This document shows positions 6,966 through 12,569 of a stretch of DNA of 12,569 nucleotides, piece after piece. Origin of the DNA: an uncultured Clostridia bacterium (GTDB taxonomy: Bacteria; Bacillota; Clostridia; Oscillospirales; Acutalibacteraceae); NCBI GenBank assembly GCA_946186725.1, contig CAMHOI010000011.1:1-12569 (forward strand), written 5' to 3'. The position numbers were made by a program, and so were the translations under genes. The notes under the pieces are model-generated. The model did not search any database and had not been told where the DNA came from. It worked only from the letters and a program-made list of their open reading frames with translations. Position 1 is the stretch's first letter, and every line of letters starts with the position of its first letter.

Positions 6966-7670
6966 TTATTTCATCATCAGCATGGCGCGCGCCAGCTGAT
7001 AATCGCCCACGGTGGTGATCTTGAAGTTGAGCACCTCGCCCTTCACCAGTTTGACGGGCCGCCCCTTGAGCACACAGATCTTGCAGGCGTCGGTGAGGAT
7101 GGCCCGCTCCTGCTCCGTCATCTCGTCGAAGCAGGCCTTGAGCAGCTTCAGGTTGAAGGATTGAGGGGTCTGGCCCTGATAGAGGGGGTCGCGGGGCGGG
7201 ATCTCGGTGATGGTCTCGCCGTCCTCGGAGCGCACGATGGTGTCCGAGGCCCGTACCACGGTGTCGCACGCGCCGCAGGCGAGCGCGGCGTCGATGTTGT
7301 CGTCGATGATGCGCTGGGTCACGAAGGGGCGCACGGCGTCGTGGGTGAGCAGGATGTCCTCGTCCGTGAGGCCCCGCTCGGCCTCGATGGCGGCGATGAC
7401 GTTGATGATGGTGCCGTTGCGGTCCTTGCCGCCCGGCACGACGGTGATCCGCTCCCCGTCGCCCAGGTGCTTGCGCACGAGATCCTCGCAGTAGGTCTGC
7501 CAGTCGGGGTTGATGCCGATATAGACCCGGTCGACGCGGGCGTTCATCAGGAATTTTTCCACTGTGTGCAGCAGGATGGGCTTGTCCCCCAGCTCGAGGA
7601 ACTGCTTGGGCAGATCGGTGTTCTGCATCCGGGAACCGATGCCCCCGGCCAGTACGGCTGCGTAGATCAT
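6966..7670 (-). CDS. tarI: Ribitol-5-phosphate cytidylyltransferase TarI
   Basis: Makes CDP-ribitol from CTP and ribitol 5-phosphate, the activated unit for the TarL-type polymerase. The 234 residues have the IspD/TarI fold: LAGGIGSRM (7-15) for CTP phosphate binding, K22 in LPKQF, GGKDRNGTI (80-88), THDAVRPF (109-116), YQGQTPQSFN (164-173), TDACK (193-197) and the TT.GD segment near 219-223. The GIGSRM, DRN.TI and MIYA start agree with recalled TarI rather than IspD, which makes the MEP isoprenoid intermediate; the tarJ neighbour strengthens this. ATG at 7670 has AAGGAG 9 bases upstream. It is the first gene of the seven-gene operon, directly behind the promoter at 7708-7736. Confidence 0.95.
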   Translation of the reverse strand: MIYAAVLAGGIGSRMQNTDLPKQFLELGDKPILLHTVEKFLMNARVDRVYIGINPDWQTYCEDLVRKHLGDGERITVVPGGKDRNGTIINVIAAIEAERGLTDEDILLTHDAVRPFVTQRIIDDNIDAALACGACDTVVRASDTIVRSEDGETITEIPPRDPLYQGQTPQSFNLKLLKACFDEMTEQERAILTDACKICVLKGRPVKLVKGEVLNFKITTVGDYQLARAMLMMK

Positions 7671-7707
7671 AGGTCAAAACTCCTTCCGGAATAAATAAAC
7701 TCACTCT

Positions 7708-7736
7708 ATCTTATCATATAAGGGTCGAAAAATCAA
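7708..7736 (-). promoter_or_regulatory. Promoter of the tar (wall teichoic acid) operon
   Basis: On the minus strand, -35 TTGATT (7731-7736) and -10 TAAGAT (7708-7713) are separated by 17 bases, and TGA precedes the -10 as an extended -10 element. The site lies in one of the two AT-rich islands of the window. Transcription would begin near 7701, giving a leader of about 30 bases before tarI. No other gap in the operon exceeds 25 bases, so this probably drives all seven genes. Confidence 0.8.
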
Positions 7737-7754
7737 CCGTGCGCTGAAACCGAA

Positions 7755-7784
7755 AGCGCCCCCGGCCGGACGGCCGGGGGCGCT
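7755..7784 (-). terminator. Intrinsic terminator of the degV-ymdB unit
   Basis: Inverted repeat with 14-base arms (AGCGCCCCCGGCCG and complement) around a 2-base centre, just after the ymdB stop. On the minus strand it is followed by TTTCGGTTT, a weak T-tract. No T-tract follows on the plus strand. It insulates the tar promoter 18 bases further on. Confidence 0.75.
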
Positions 7785-7794
7785 GGCTGCGATC

Positions 7795-8574
7795 CTATTC
7801 CCTCACCCTGACGGGGGTGACCGAGCGGCACAGGCCGCTCTTGTTGTCGATCTCGAAGAGACAGCCCTCCAGCAGGCAGGGCCCCTCGGCGTTGACGAAG
7901 CGGGCGGGCAGCTTGTCCTTCATGCGGGCGATGGAGGCCTCGGGCTTGACCCCGAGCACCGAGATCGCCGGCCCGGTCATGCCCAGGTCGGTCAGGTAGC
8001 CGGTGCCGGCGGGCAGGATCTGCGCGTCCGAGGTCTGCACGTGGGTGTGGGTGCCGAAGAGGGCGCTCACTCGCCCGTCCAGGTAGAACCCCAGCGCCTT
8101 CTTTTCGGCGGTCGCCTCGGCGTGGAAGTCCACCAGGATGATCCTCGCCCCCTCCCGCCCGGCCCGCTCGACCAGACGGTCGGCCGCCTCAAAGGGGCAG
8201 GCGAGGGGCTCCAGAAACGCCGTGCCCATCAGATTGAGGACGGCCACGGTGAGATAGCCCATGTCCACCAGCGCGAAGCCCCTTCCGGGCGCGGCGTCGG
8301 GGTAGTTGGCGGGGCGCAGGACGCGCTCGCTCTCGTCGAGCAGGTCCCAGACGCCCTTTTGGCGGAAGGTGTGGTTGCCGCCCGTGACGACGTCCACCCC
8401 CGAGGCGAGCAGGTGCTCGGCGTCGGCGGGGAGGAGGCCGTTGCCGTCGTGGGCGTTTTCGCCGTTGGCGACGACCAGATCGACCCCGTGCTCCCGCTTG
8501 AGGGAGGGAAGGACGCGGCGGAGATACTCGCAGCCGGCGCTGCCGACCACGTCTCCGATGGCCAGTACGATCAT
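7795..8574 (-). CDS. ymdB: YmdB-family metallophosphoesterase (2',3'-cyclic-nucleotide phosphodiesterase)
   Basis: The family is a cytoplasmic binuclear metallophosphoesterase; Bacillus subtilis YmdB acts on 2',3'-cyclic nucleotides and affects biofilm genes. The 259 residues are close to the family's usual length of about 264. Metal-binding residues are visible in family order: D8 (IGDVVG), E39 and N40 (NGEN), N67-H68 (GGNHTF), H151 (DFHAEAT) and H176/H178 (GTHTHV). The C-terminal part keeps DLGMTGP. The frame is open about 350 bases further upstream, but that part is out of frame with the real degV gene; the ATG at 8574, 2 bases after the degV stop, gives the conserved N-terminus MIVLAIGDVVG. 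No clear ribosome binding site precedes it, so translation probably depends on reinitiation after degV. Unrelated to the E. coli protein of the same name. Confidence 0.93.
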   Translation of the reverse strand: MIVLAIGDVVGSAGCEYLRRVLPSLKREHGVDLVVANGENAHDGNGLLPADAEHLLASGVDVVTGGNHTFRQKGVWDLLDESERVLRPANYPDAAPGRGFALVDMGYLTVAVLNLMGTAFLEPLACPFEAADRLVERAGREGARIILVDFHAEATAEKKALGFYLDGRVSALFGTHTHVQTSDAQILPAGTGYLTDLGMTGPAISVLGVKPEASIARMKDKLPARFVNAEGPCLLEGCLFEIDNKSGLCRSVTPVRVRE

Positions 8575-8576
8575 GG

Positions 8577-9443
8577 TTATTTCTTGTCGCTCTTGCGGAT
8601 GAAGAGGACGCCCAGCGTCCCGGGCCCGCAGTGGGCCGAGACGGTGCAGCCCGCGTCGGTGATGAGGACTTCCTCGAAGGGGAGGATGCCCCTGACCTCC
8701 TCGGCGATCTCGCGGGCGATGGGGGCGTCGTGGCCGCAGGTGTGGGTCACGAAGACGCGGGACAGGTCGATGTCGTCGGGATCGTGCAGGGCGTCGCGTG
8801 CGTACTCGCGAAAGGCGCTCTCGACCTTGCCGCGGTATTTCTTCCCAACGTCCATGGCGCCGTTTTTGACCTGGATGCAGGGCTTGAGCTTGAGAACGTT
8901 GGCGCCCAGCATGGCCACGGTGGAGCATCGGCCGCCCTTGTGCAGGAACTCGAGAGTGTCGATGACGAAGGAGGCGTCCACACGGGGCCGCAGGATCTCG
9001 ATCTCTTTGACGATGCTTTCGGCGTCCATGCCGGAGGCGACCATCTCGGCGGCCTTGATGACCAGCAGGGCGATGCCGGTGGACAGGTTCTGGCTGTCAA
9101 CGACGCGGACGTTGCCGACCTCCTCGGCCGCCAGGCAGGAGAAGGTGAGGGCGCTGGACATGGAGCCGCTGATGGTGAAGTGGATGACCTCGCTGCCGTC
9201 GGCGGTCAGCTTGCGGAAGTAGTCGGCGTAGTACTCGGTGCTCTGCGCGGCCGTCTTGGCCAGCAGGCCGGTGCGGCGGGTATACTCGAACAGATCGGCG
9301 GGATGGACGTCCACGCCGTTGTCGTCCAGCGTTTGATCGCCCATGGTGACCGCGAGCGGGCACACCGCGATGGAATATCTCTCCAGAAGCTCGGGCGACA
9401 GGTCAACCGTGCTGTCTGCGCTGATGCGGACTTTGTTTGCCAT
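8577..9443 (-). CDS. DegV-family fatty-acid-binding protein
   Basis: DegV proteins bind a single fatty acid; FakB members present it to the kinase FakA for phosphorylation. The 288 residues have the two-domain family layout: ISADSTVDLS (7-16), the KTAAQST segment (63-69) standing in place of the usual TSQPS-type motif, FTISGSMSSA (89-98), VVDSQNLSTG (114-123), LEFLHKGGRCS (164-174) and HCGPGTLGVLF (271-281), whose histidine is expected to contact the lipid carboxylate. No signal peptide or membrane segment is seen, so it is cytoplasmic. ATG at 9443 has AGGAGG 9 bases upstream. It is first in a two-gene unit with ymdB and has its own promoter. No FakA is in the window, so whether it works in fatty acid uptake is open. 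Confidence 0.93.
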   Translation of the reverse strand: MANKVRISADSTVDLSPELLERYSIAVCPLAVTMGDQTLDDNGVDVHPADLFEYTRRTGLLAKTAAQSTEYYADYFRKLTADGSEVIHFTISGSMSSALTFSCLAAEEVGNVRVVDSQNLSTGIALLVIKAAEMVASGMDAESIVKEIEILRPRVDASFVIDTLEFLHKGGRCSTVAMLGANVLKLKPCIQVKNGAMDVGKKYRGKVESAFREYARDALHDPDDIDLSRVFVTHTCGHDAPIAREIAEEVRGILPFEEVLITDAGCTVSAHCGPGTLGVLFIRKSDKK

Positions 9444-9519
9444 AAAGTGATCCCTCCTGCGTATACTACGGTGGTGGAAGCAAGGCGTGCTCCGGCGCCC
9501 GTCGGGCTGCCGTGCGGCT

Positions 9520-9548
9520 ATTATAGCACATCCCGCCCGGGATTACAA
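9520..9548 (-). promoter_or_regulatory. Promoter of degV-ymdB
   Basis: On the minus strand, -35 TTGTAA (9543-9548), 17-base spacer and a perfect -10 TATAAT (9520-9525) preceded by TGC, an extended -10. Transcription would start near 9513, leaving a leader of about 70 bases before the ATG at 9443. Confidence 0.85.
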
Positions 9549-9565
9549 CCTTCAACTGCTCCCGC

Positions 9566-9594
9566 CGGGCCGGCTTGAGAGCCGATTCGGCCCG
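9566..9594. repeat. Inverted repeat CGGGCCG-15 bases-CGGCCCG
   Basis: Perfect 7-base arms at 9566-9572 and 9588-9594, with a second nested hairpin (CGGCT, loop TGAG, AGCCG; 9571-9584). It lies 18 bases upstream of the degV -35 and well upstream of glgP. It could be an operator or chance in GC-rich DNA. Confidence 0.35.
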
Positions 9595-9701
9595 AAATTT
9601 TGGGGATTTAATCAAAAACTTTCCAATATGATCGCGTATTCGCGCGCGGTGTTTGGACAGGATACACAAAATCCGAGGGAAAAAGCAATGGTAAGCCCCT
9701 C

Positions 9702-9730
9702 TTGATTTTTTATAGGGAATGGTGTATGAT
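9702..9730 (+). promoter_or_regulatory. Promoter of glgP
   Basis: -35 TTGATT (9702-9707) and -10 TATGAT (9725-9730) are separated by exactly 17 bases; the -35 hexamer is identical to that of the tar operon. Transcription would begin near 9737, about 40 bases before the GTG at 9777. The upstream in-frame start codons at 9702, 9726 and 9729 lie inside this promoter and would not be on the transcript. Confidence 0.75.
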
Positions 9731-9759
9731 GATCGGGAACAAACGGCTGATCTTTTTGC

Positions 9760-9765
9760 AAGGAG
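9760..9765 (+). promoter_or_regulatory. Ribosome binding site of glgP
   Basis: AAGGAG, 11 bases before the GTG at 9777. Spacing is slightly long, but no other start downstream of the promoter is better placed. Confidence 0.65.
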
Positions 9766-9776
9766 TGAACGGCAGC

Positions 9777-12182
9777 GTGAAGAGACTGACCAAGGCCGAG
9801 GTGACGGAGCGGATCCGTCAGAAACTGAACACGGCTTTTTCCCATACGCCGGAGACCGCCTCCGACGATTTGTTTTATCAGGCCTGCGTCATGGTGCTCA
9901 ACGACGTGATGAGCGGCGTGCGCGCCGATTTTGAGAAGCGGGCGCTCGCCCAGGAGCGCAAGCAGGTTTGCTACCTGTGTATGGAGTTCCTGCTCGGCCG
10001 CTCCCTGAAAAACACGCTTTACAACCTCAATCTGGAGTCCGCCTTCCGCGGCGCGCTGAAGGAGATGGACGTCGATCTGGATGCTCTTTATGAGCTGGAG
10101 CCCGACGCCGGCCTGGGCAACGGCGGCCTCGGCCGCCTGGCGGCCTGCATTATGGACGGCCTCGCCACGGGGGAGTATCCCGCCATGGGCTACTCCATCA
10201 AGTACGAGTACGGCATTTTCCGTCAGAAGCTGGTCGACGGCTGGCAGATGGAGATGCCCGATTTCTGGCTCCCCGGCGGCGCGGTCTGGTTTGAAGAGAG
10301 GCCGGAGCTGGCGCTGACTGTCAACTTTGACGGCTACGTTGACGAGTGGTGGGACAACGGCTTCCACCACGTCGAGCACCGCAACGCCACCGCGGTCAGG
10401 GCGACCCCCAGCGACATGATGATCGCCGGCAAGGACGGCAAGGCCGTCAGCGTGCTGCGTCTCTGGTCGGCGAGCGCCCCCGGCTTCGATATGAGTCTGT
10501 TCAACCAGGGCGAGTACCTGCGCGCTGTGGAGCAGAACGCCATGGCCGAGGTCATCAGCAAGGTGCTTTATCCCGCTGACAACCACGCCGAGGGCAAGAG
10601 TCTGCGCCTGCGTCAGCAGTATTTCCTCGTTTCCGCTTCCATTCAGGACATCGTCCGCCGCCATTTGCAGACCTGCGGCTCGCTGGACAGTCTGCCCGAC
10701 CGGGTCGCCATCCATATCAACGATACCCACCCCGCCCTGTGCGTGCCCGAGCTGATGCGCATCATGATGGACGAGTGCGGCCTGGGCTGGGATGACGCCT
10801 GGCGGATCGTCAACCGCACCGTCGCCTACACCAACCACACCGTCATGAAGGAAGCGCTGGAGTGCTGGGGTGAGGATATGTTCCGCCACCGCCTGCCCCG
10901 CATCTACCAGATCGTCAAGGAGATCGACCGTCGCTTCCGCAGCGACGTGCTCAGCCGGACGGGCGATCCCGGGCTGTGCCACCGCGTCGCCATTGTGGAG
11001 GAGGGCGTCGTGCGCATGGCCAACCTCAGCGTCGCCGCCGGTCACAAGGTCAACGGCGTCTCCCGCCTGCACAGCGACATCCTCAAGGATACCGTATTCC
11101 ACGACTTTTACCGCATCATGCCGGAGAAGTTTACCAACGTCACCAACGGCATCGCCCACCGCCGCTGGCTCTGCCAGGCCAACCCCAAGCTGACCGCCCT
11201 CATCGAGGAGCAGATCGGCAAGGGCTTCGTCAAGGACGCCTCCGAGCTGGAAAAGCTCGGCGCGCTGGCCGGCGACGACGCCTTCCTGGAGCGGCTGGCC
11301 GCCGTCAAGCGGGACAATAAGGTGCGCCTGGCCAACTACGTGGCCCGCGCGGGCGGCCCCGTGCTCGACCCGGACAGTCTCTTCGACGTGCAGGTCAAGC
11401 GCCTGCACGAGTATAAGCGCCAGCACCTCAACGCCCTGCACATCATCGACGACTACCTTACCCTGAGGGAAAACCCGGACGCGCCTTTCACGCCCAAGAC
11501 CTATCTCTTCGGCGCCAAGGCGGCCTCCGGCTACTTCGTGGCCAAGCAGATCATCCAGCTGATCTGCAAGCTCTCCGAGGTCATCGACGCCGATCCCCGC
11601 ATCCGGGAGAAGCTGCGCGTGGTCTACGTGGAGGACTACCGCGTCACGCTGGCCGAGCTGCTCATGCCCGCCGCCGACGTCAGCGAGCAGATCTCTCTGG
11701 CCGGCACCGAGGCGTCGGGCACCGGCAACATGAAGCTGATGCTCAACGGCGCCGTGACCCTGGGCACCGAGGACGGCGCCAACGTCGAGATCCACGAGGC
11801 CGTCGGCGACGACAACATCCTCATCTTCGGTATGCTCGCCCACGAGGTGGACGCCCTGCGCGCACAGGGGTATCATCCCGAGGCGTTCTACGCCAATCAC
11901 GAGCGCATCCGCCGCGCCGTCGACTTCCTGCACGGCGAGATCGGCGGGGTCAGCTTCGCTCCTTTGGCCGAGAATCTGATTCACCGCGACTACTATATGG
12001 TCCTGGCCGATTTCCTTTCCTACTGCGAGGCACAGGAGAAGGCAAGCCGCCTCTATCTGGATCAGCCCGCGTGGCGCAGGATGTCGCTGGCCAACATCGC
12101 CGGCGCCGGCCGCTTCTCCATCGACCGGGTCATCGAGGACTACAACCGCGAGATCTGGAACCTGAAAAAGGTCGGAAAGTAA
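9777..12182 (+). CDS. glgP: Glycogen/maltodextrin phosphorylase
   Basis: Cytoplasmic GT35 enzyme that phosphorolyses alpha-1,4-glucan ends to glucose 1-phosphate using pyridoxal phosphate. Numbered from the GTG at 9777 (801 residues), near the usual bacterial length: GAGLGNGGLGRLAA-type loop as DAGLGNGGLGRLAAC (110-124), NDTHP (315-319), TNVTNGIAHRRW (453-464), QVKRLHEYKRQ (539-549), and the cofactor site EASGTGNMKLMLNGA (645-659) with K653 as the PLP lysine. All core motifs are intact. The frame is open up to a TTG at 9702, but that region contains the promoter, and the ribosome binding site at 9760-9765 serves the GTG. The stop TAA directly abuts the ATG of a GH13 gene, so the two are one alpha-glucan breakdown unit. 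Whether it prefers glycogen or maltodextrin cannot be told. Confidence 0.96.
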   Translation: MKRLTKAEVTERIRQKLNTAFSHTPETASDDLFYQACVMVLNDVMSGVRADFEKRALAQERKQVCYLCMEFLLGRSLKNTLYNLNLESAFRGALKEMDVDLDALYELEPDAGLGNGGLGRLAACIMDGLATGEYPAMGYSIKYEYGIFRQKLVDGWQMEMPDFWLPGGAVWFEERPELALTVNFDGYVDEWWDNGFHHVEHRNATAVRATPSDMMIAGKDGKAVSVLRLWSASAPGFDMSLFNQGEYLRAVEQNAMAEVISKVLYPADNHAEGKSLRLRQQYFLVSASIQDIVRRHLQTCGSLDSLPDRVAIHINDTHPALCVPELMRIMMDECGLGWDDAWRIVNRTVAYTNHTVMKEALECWGEDMFRHRLPRIYQIVKEIDRRFRSDVLSRTGDPGLCHRVAIVEEGVVRMANLSVAAGHKVNGVSRLHSDILKDTVFHDFYRIMPEKFTNVTNGIAHRRWLCQANPKLTALIEEQIGKGFVKDASELEKLGALAGDDAFLERLAAVKRDNKVRLANYVARAGGPVLDPDSLFDVQVKRLHEYKRQHLNALHIIDDYLTLRENPDAPFTPKTYLFGAKAASGYFVAKQIIQLICKLSEVIDADPRIREKLRVVYVEDYRVTLAELLMPAADVSEQISLAGTEASGTGNMKLMLNGAVTLGTEDGANVEIHEAVGDDNILIFGMLAHEVDALRAQGYHPEAFYANHERIRRAVDFLHGEIGGVSFAPLAENLIHRDYYMVLADFLSYCEAQEKASRLYLDQPAWRRMSLANIAGAGRFSIDRVIEDYNREIWNLKKVGK

Positions 12183-12569
12183 ATGAACGAGGTTTTCAAC
12201 AACCGCGATCCCTTCTATCTGTCGCAGACGACTCCCGTGAAGGCGGGGGTCGGTCTGCGCTTTTCTTTGCTCCTGCATGAGGACTGTCACTGCTGCGAAG
12301 CGTGGCTGGTCATGCGGCGGGAGGGAGAGGACGCTCGTTGGCTCTCCCTGACCCACGCCGGGACCGAAGACCGCTTTCAGCACTGGGAGACGTCCTTCAC
12401 GCCCGCGCAGGCGGGGCTGTACTGGTACCGCTTCGAGTTTGAGGGCAACTGGCGGCGCAACGTCGTCACCCGGGTGGACGAGTGCCGGGGCGACATCACC
12501 TCCGCCGGCGCCGACTGGCAGCTGACCGTCACCGAGCCCGACTACGCCGTGCCCGAGCGGTACGCCGGC
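12183..12569 (+). CDS. GH13 alpha-glucan-active enzyme, N-terminal part (3' end outside window)
   Basis: The first 129 codons of a gene starting at the base after the glgP stop (TAA-ATG), with only a weak AAAAAGG site 11 bases upstream, so translation is probably coupled. The visible part is a beta-sandwich-like N-terminal domain: VFNNRDPFYLSQ near the start, a GLYWYRFEF strand around 81-89, and DWQLTVTEPDYAVPERYAG at the end. I recall this arrangement in Clostridia GH13 proteins, where it runs straight into the catalytic barrel with its YQIFPDRF motif. The barrel is not in the window, so the exact activity (neopullulanase, alpha-amylase, cyclomaltodextrinase type) is open. No signal peptide is present, pointing to a cytoplasmic enzyme trimming glucans alongside the phosphorylase. 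Confidence 0.82.
   Translation, partial: MNEVFNNRDPFYLSQTTPVKAGVGLRFSLLLHEDCHCCEAWLVMRREGEDARWLSLTHAGTEDRFQHWETSFTPAQAGLYWYRFEFEGNWRRNVVTRVDECRGDITSAGADWQLTVTEPDYAVPERYAG

Larger units (their letters stand above)
9444..9776. other. Divergent intergenic region between degV and glgP
   Basis: This 333-base gap separates two divergent genes. It holds the degV leader and promoter (9444-9548), a 7-base inverted repeat at 9566-9594, an AT-rich stretch with no convincing promoter of its own (9595-9650), a five-codon reading frame with a good ribosome binding site (9688-9705), the glgP promoter (9702-9730) and the glgP leader. I see no riboswitch-like structure, tRNA or long coding frame with a ribosome binding site. 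Confidence 0.7.

Noticed and set aside
2186..7694. Long plus-strand open frames opposite the tar operon (2186-3949, 3907-5259, 5880-7694)
   Set aside because: They lie opposite well-supported genes, one spanning both tarJ and tarI. They have the same low-complexity composition as other antisense frames and no recognisable domain.
6949..7704. Same-strand 251-codon frame overlapping tarI
   Set aside because: It is an Arg/Pro/His-rich frame-shifted shadow of tarI that begins before the tarI start and has no recognisable motif.
7742..7756. Possible catabolite-response (cre) site, TGAAACCG in the tail of the ymdB terminator
   Set aside because: Only one half resembles the consensus and the other half fails at its key positions; it is also part of the terminator tail.
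8575..8928. 118-codon upstream extension of the ymdB frame
   Set aside because: It overlaps the 3' part of degV out of frame and reads as Arg/Pro/His-rich shadow sequence; the conserved YmdB N-terminus begins at 8574.
9466..9705. Small open frames in the degV-glgP gap (67 codons minus, 72 codons plus)
   Set aside because: Neither has a ribosome binding site; the minus-strand frame covers the degV -35 and -10 elements, and the plus-strand frame runs over the same promoter DNA.
9612..12383. Open frame of over 900 codons antisense to glgP
   Set aside because: It mirrors glgP and arises because strong GC bias at third codon positions removes stop codons from the opposite strand. Its composition (rich in V, G, D, A, H, Q, L) and lack of recognisable motifs argue against a real protein.
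1..12569. CRISPR arrays, tRNA or rRNA genes, insertion sequences, phage genes
   Set aside because: None seen. The only repeated sequence of note is between the two paralogous transferase genes, plus terminator hairpins and one short inverted repeat.

Overview
The window is GC-rich DNA with tight gene packing. It looks like a chromosomal segment of a high-GC Clostridia-type member of the Bacillota, possibly a gut lineage. That placement is inferred from gene content (ribitol teichoic acid genes, DegV and YmdB families, a phosphorylase/GH13 pair) and from strong AGGAGG-type ribosome binding sites; no rRNA or other marker gene is present to confirm it. Only two stretches are AT-rich, about 7690-7740 and about 9595-9730. 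All three promoters I can see lie in or beside them.

Layout: (1) 2-157, plus strand: the tail of an unidentified protein with a short SHOCT-like C-terminal segment. (2) 242-275: a perfect-palindrome terminator between convergent units. (3) 289-7670, minus strand: a compact seven-gene operon read as tarI - tarJ - ABC permease - ABC ATPase - tarL - tarL-like paralogue - dCMP deaminase, with a promoter at 7708-7736. (4) 7755-7784: terminator of the next unit. (5) 7795-9443, minus strand: degV-family gene followed by ymdB-family gene, promoter at 9520-9548. (6) 9702 onward, plus strand: promoter, glgP, and the first 129 codons of a GH13 alpha-glucan-active enzyme that runs off the end.

The seven-gene operon encodes synthesis and export of a ribitol-phosphate wall polymer (wall teichoic acid). 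TarJ reduces ribulose 5-phosphate to ribitol 5-phosphate, TarI makes CDP-ribitol, the TarL-type transferases build poly(ribitol phosphate), and the two-part ABC transporter moves the lipid-linked chain out of the cell. The exporter ATPase carries a Wzt-like C-terminal carbohydrate-recognition domain. The polymerase gene is followed by a shorter paralogue sharing blocks of nearly identical DNA. The last gene, coupled by a 4-base overlap, is a dCMP deaminase resembling the animal DCTD enzyme, an unexpected companion to wall genes. No tagO, tarA or tarB homologue is seen, so linkage-unit genes must be elsewhere.

The right-hand unit is alpha-glucan catabolism: glycogen/maltodextrin phosphorylase plus an apparently cytoplasmic GH13 enzyme. 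I see no CRISPR array, tRNA, rRNA, insertion sequence or prophage gene. The ingredients are known families; the points most worth following are the combination of genes in the wall operon and several start-site corrections.
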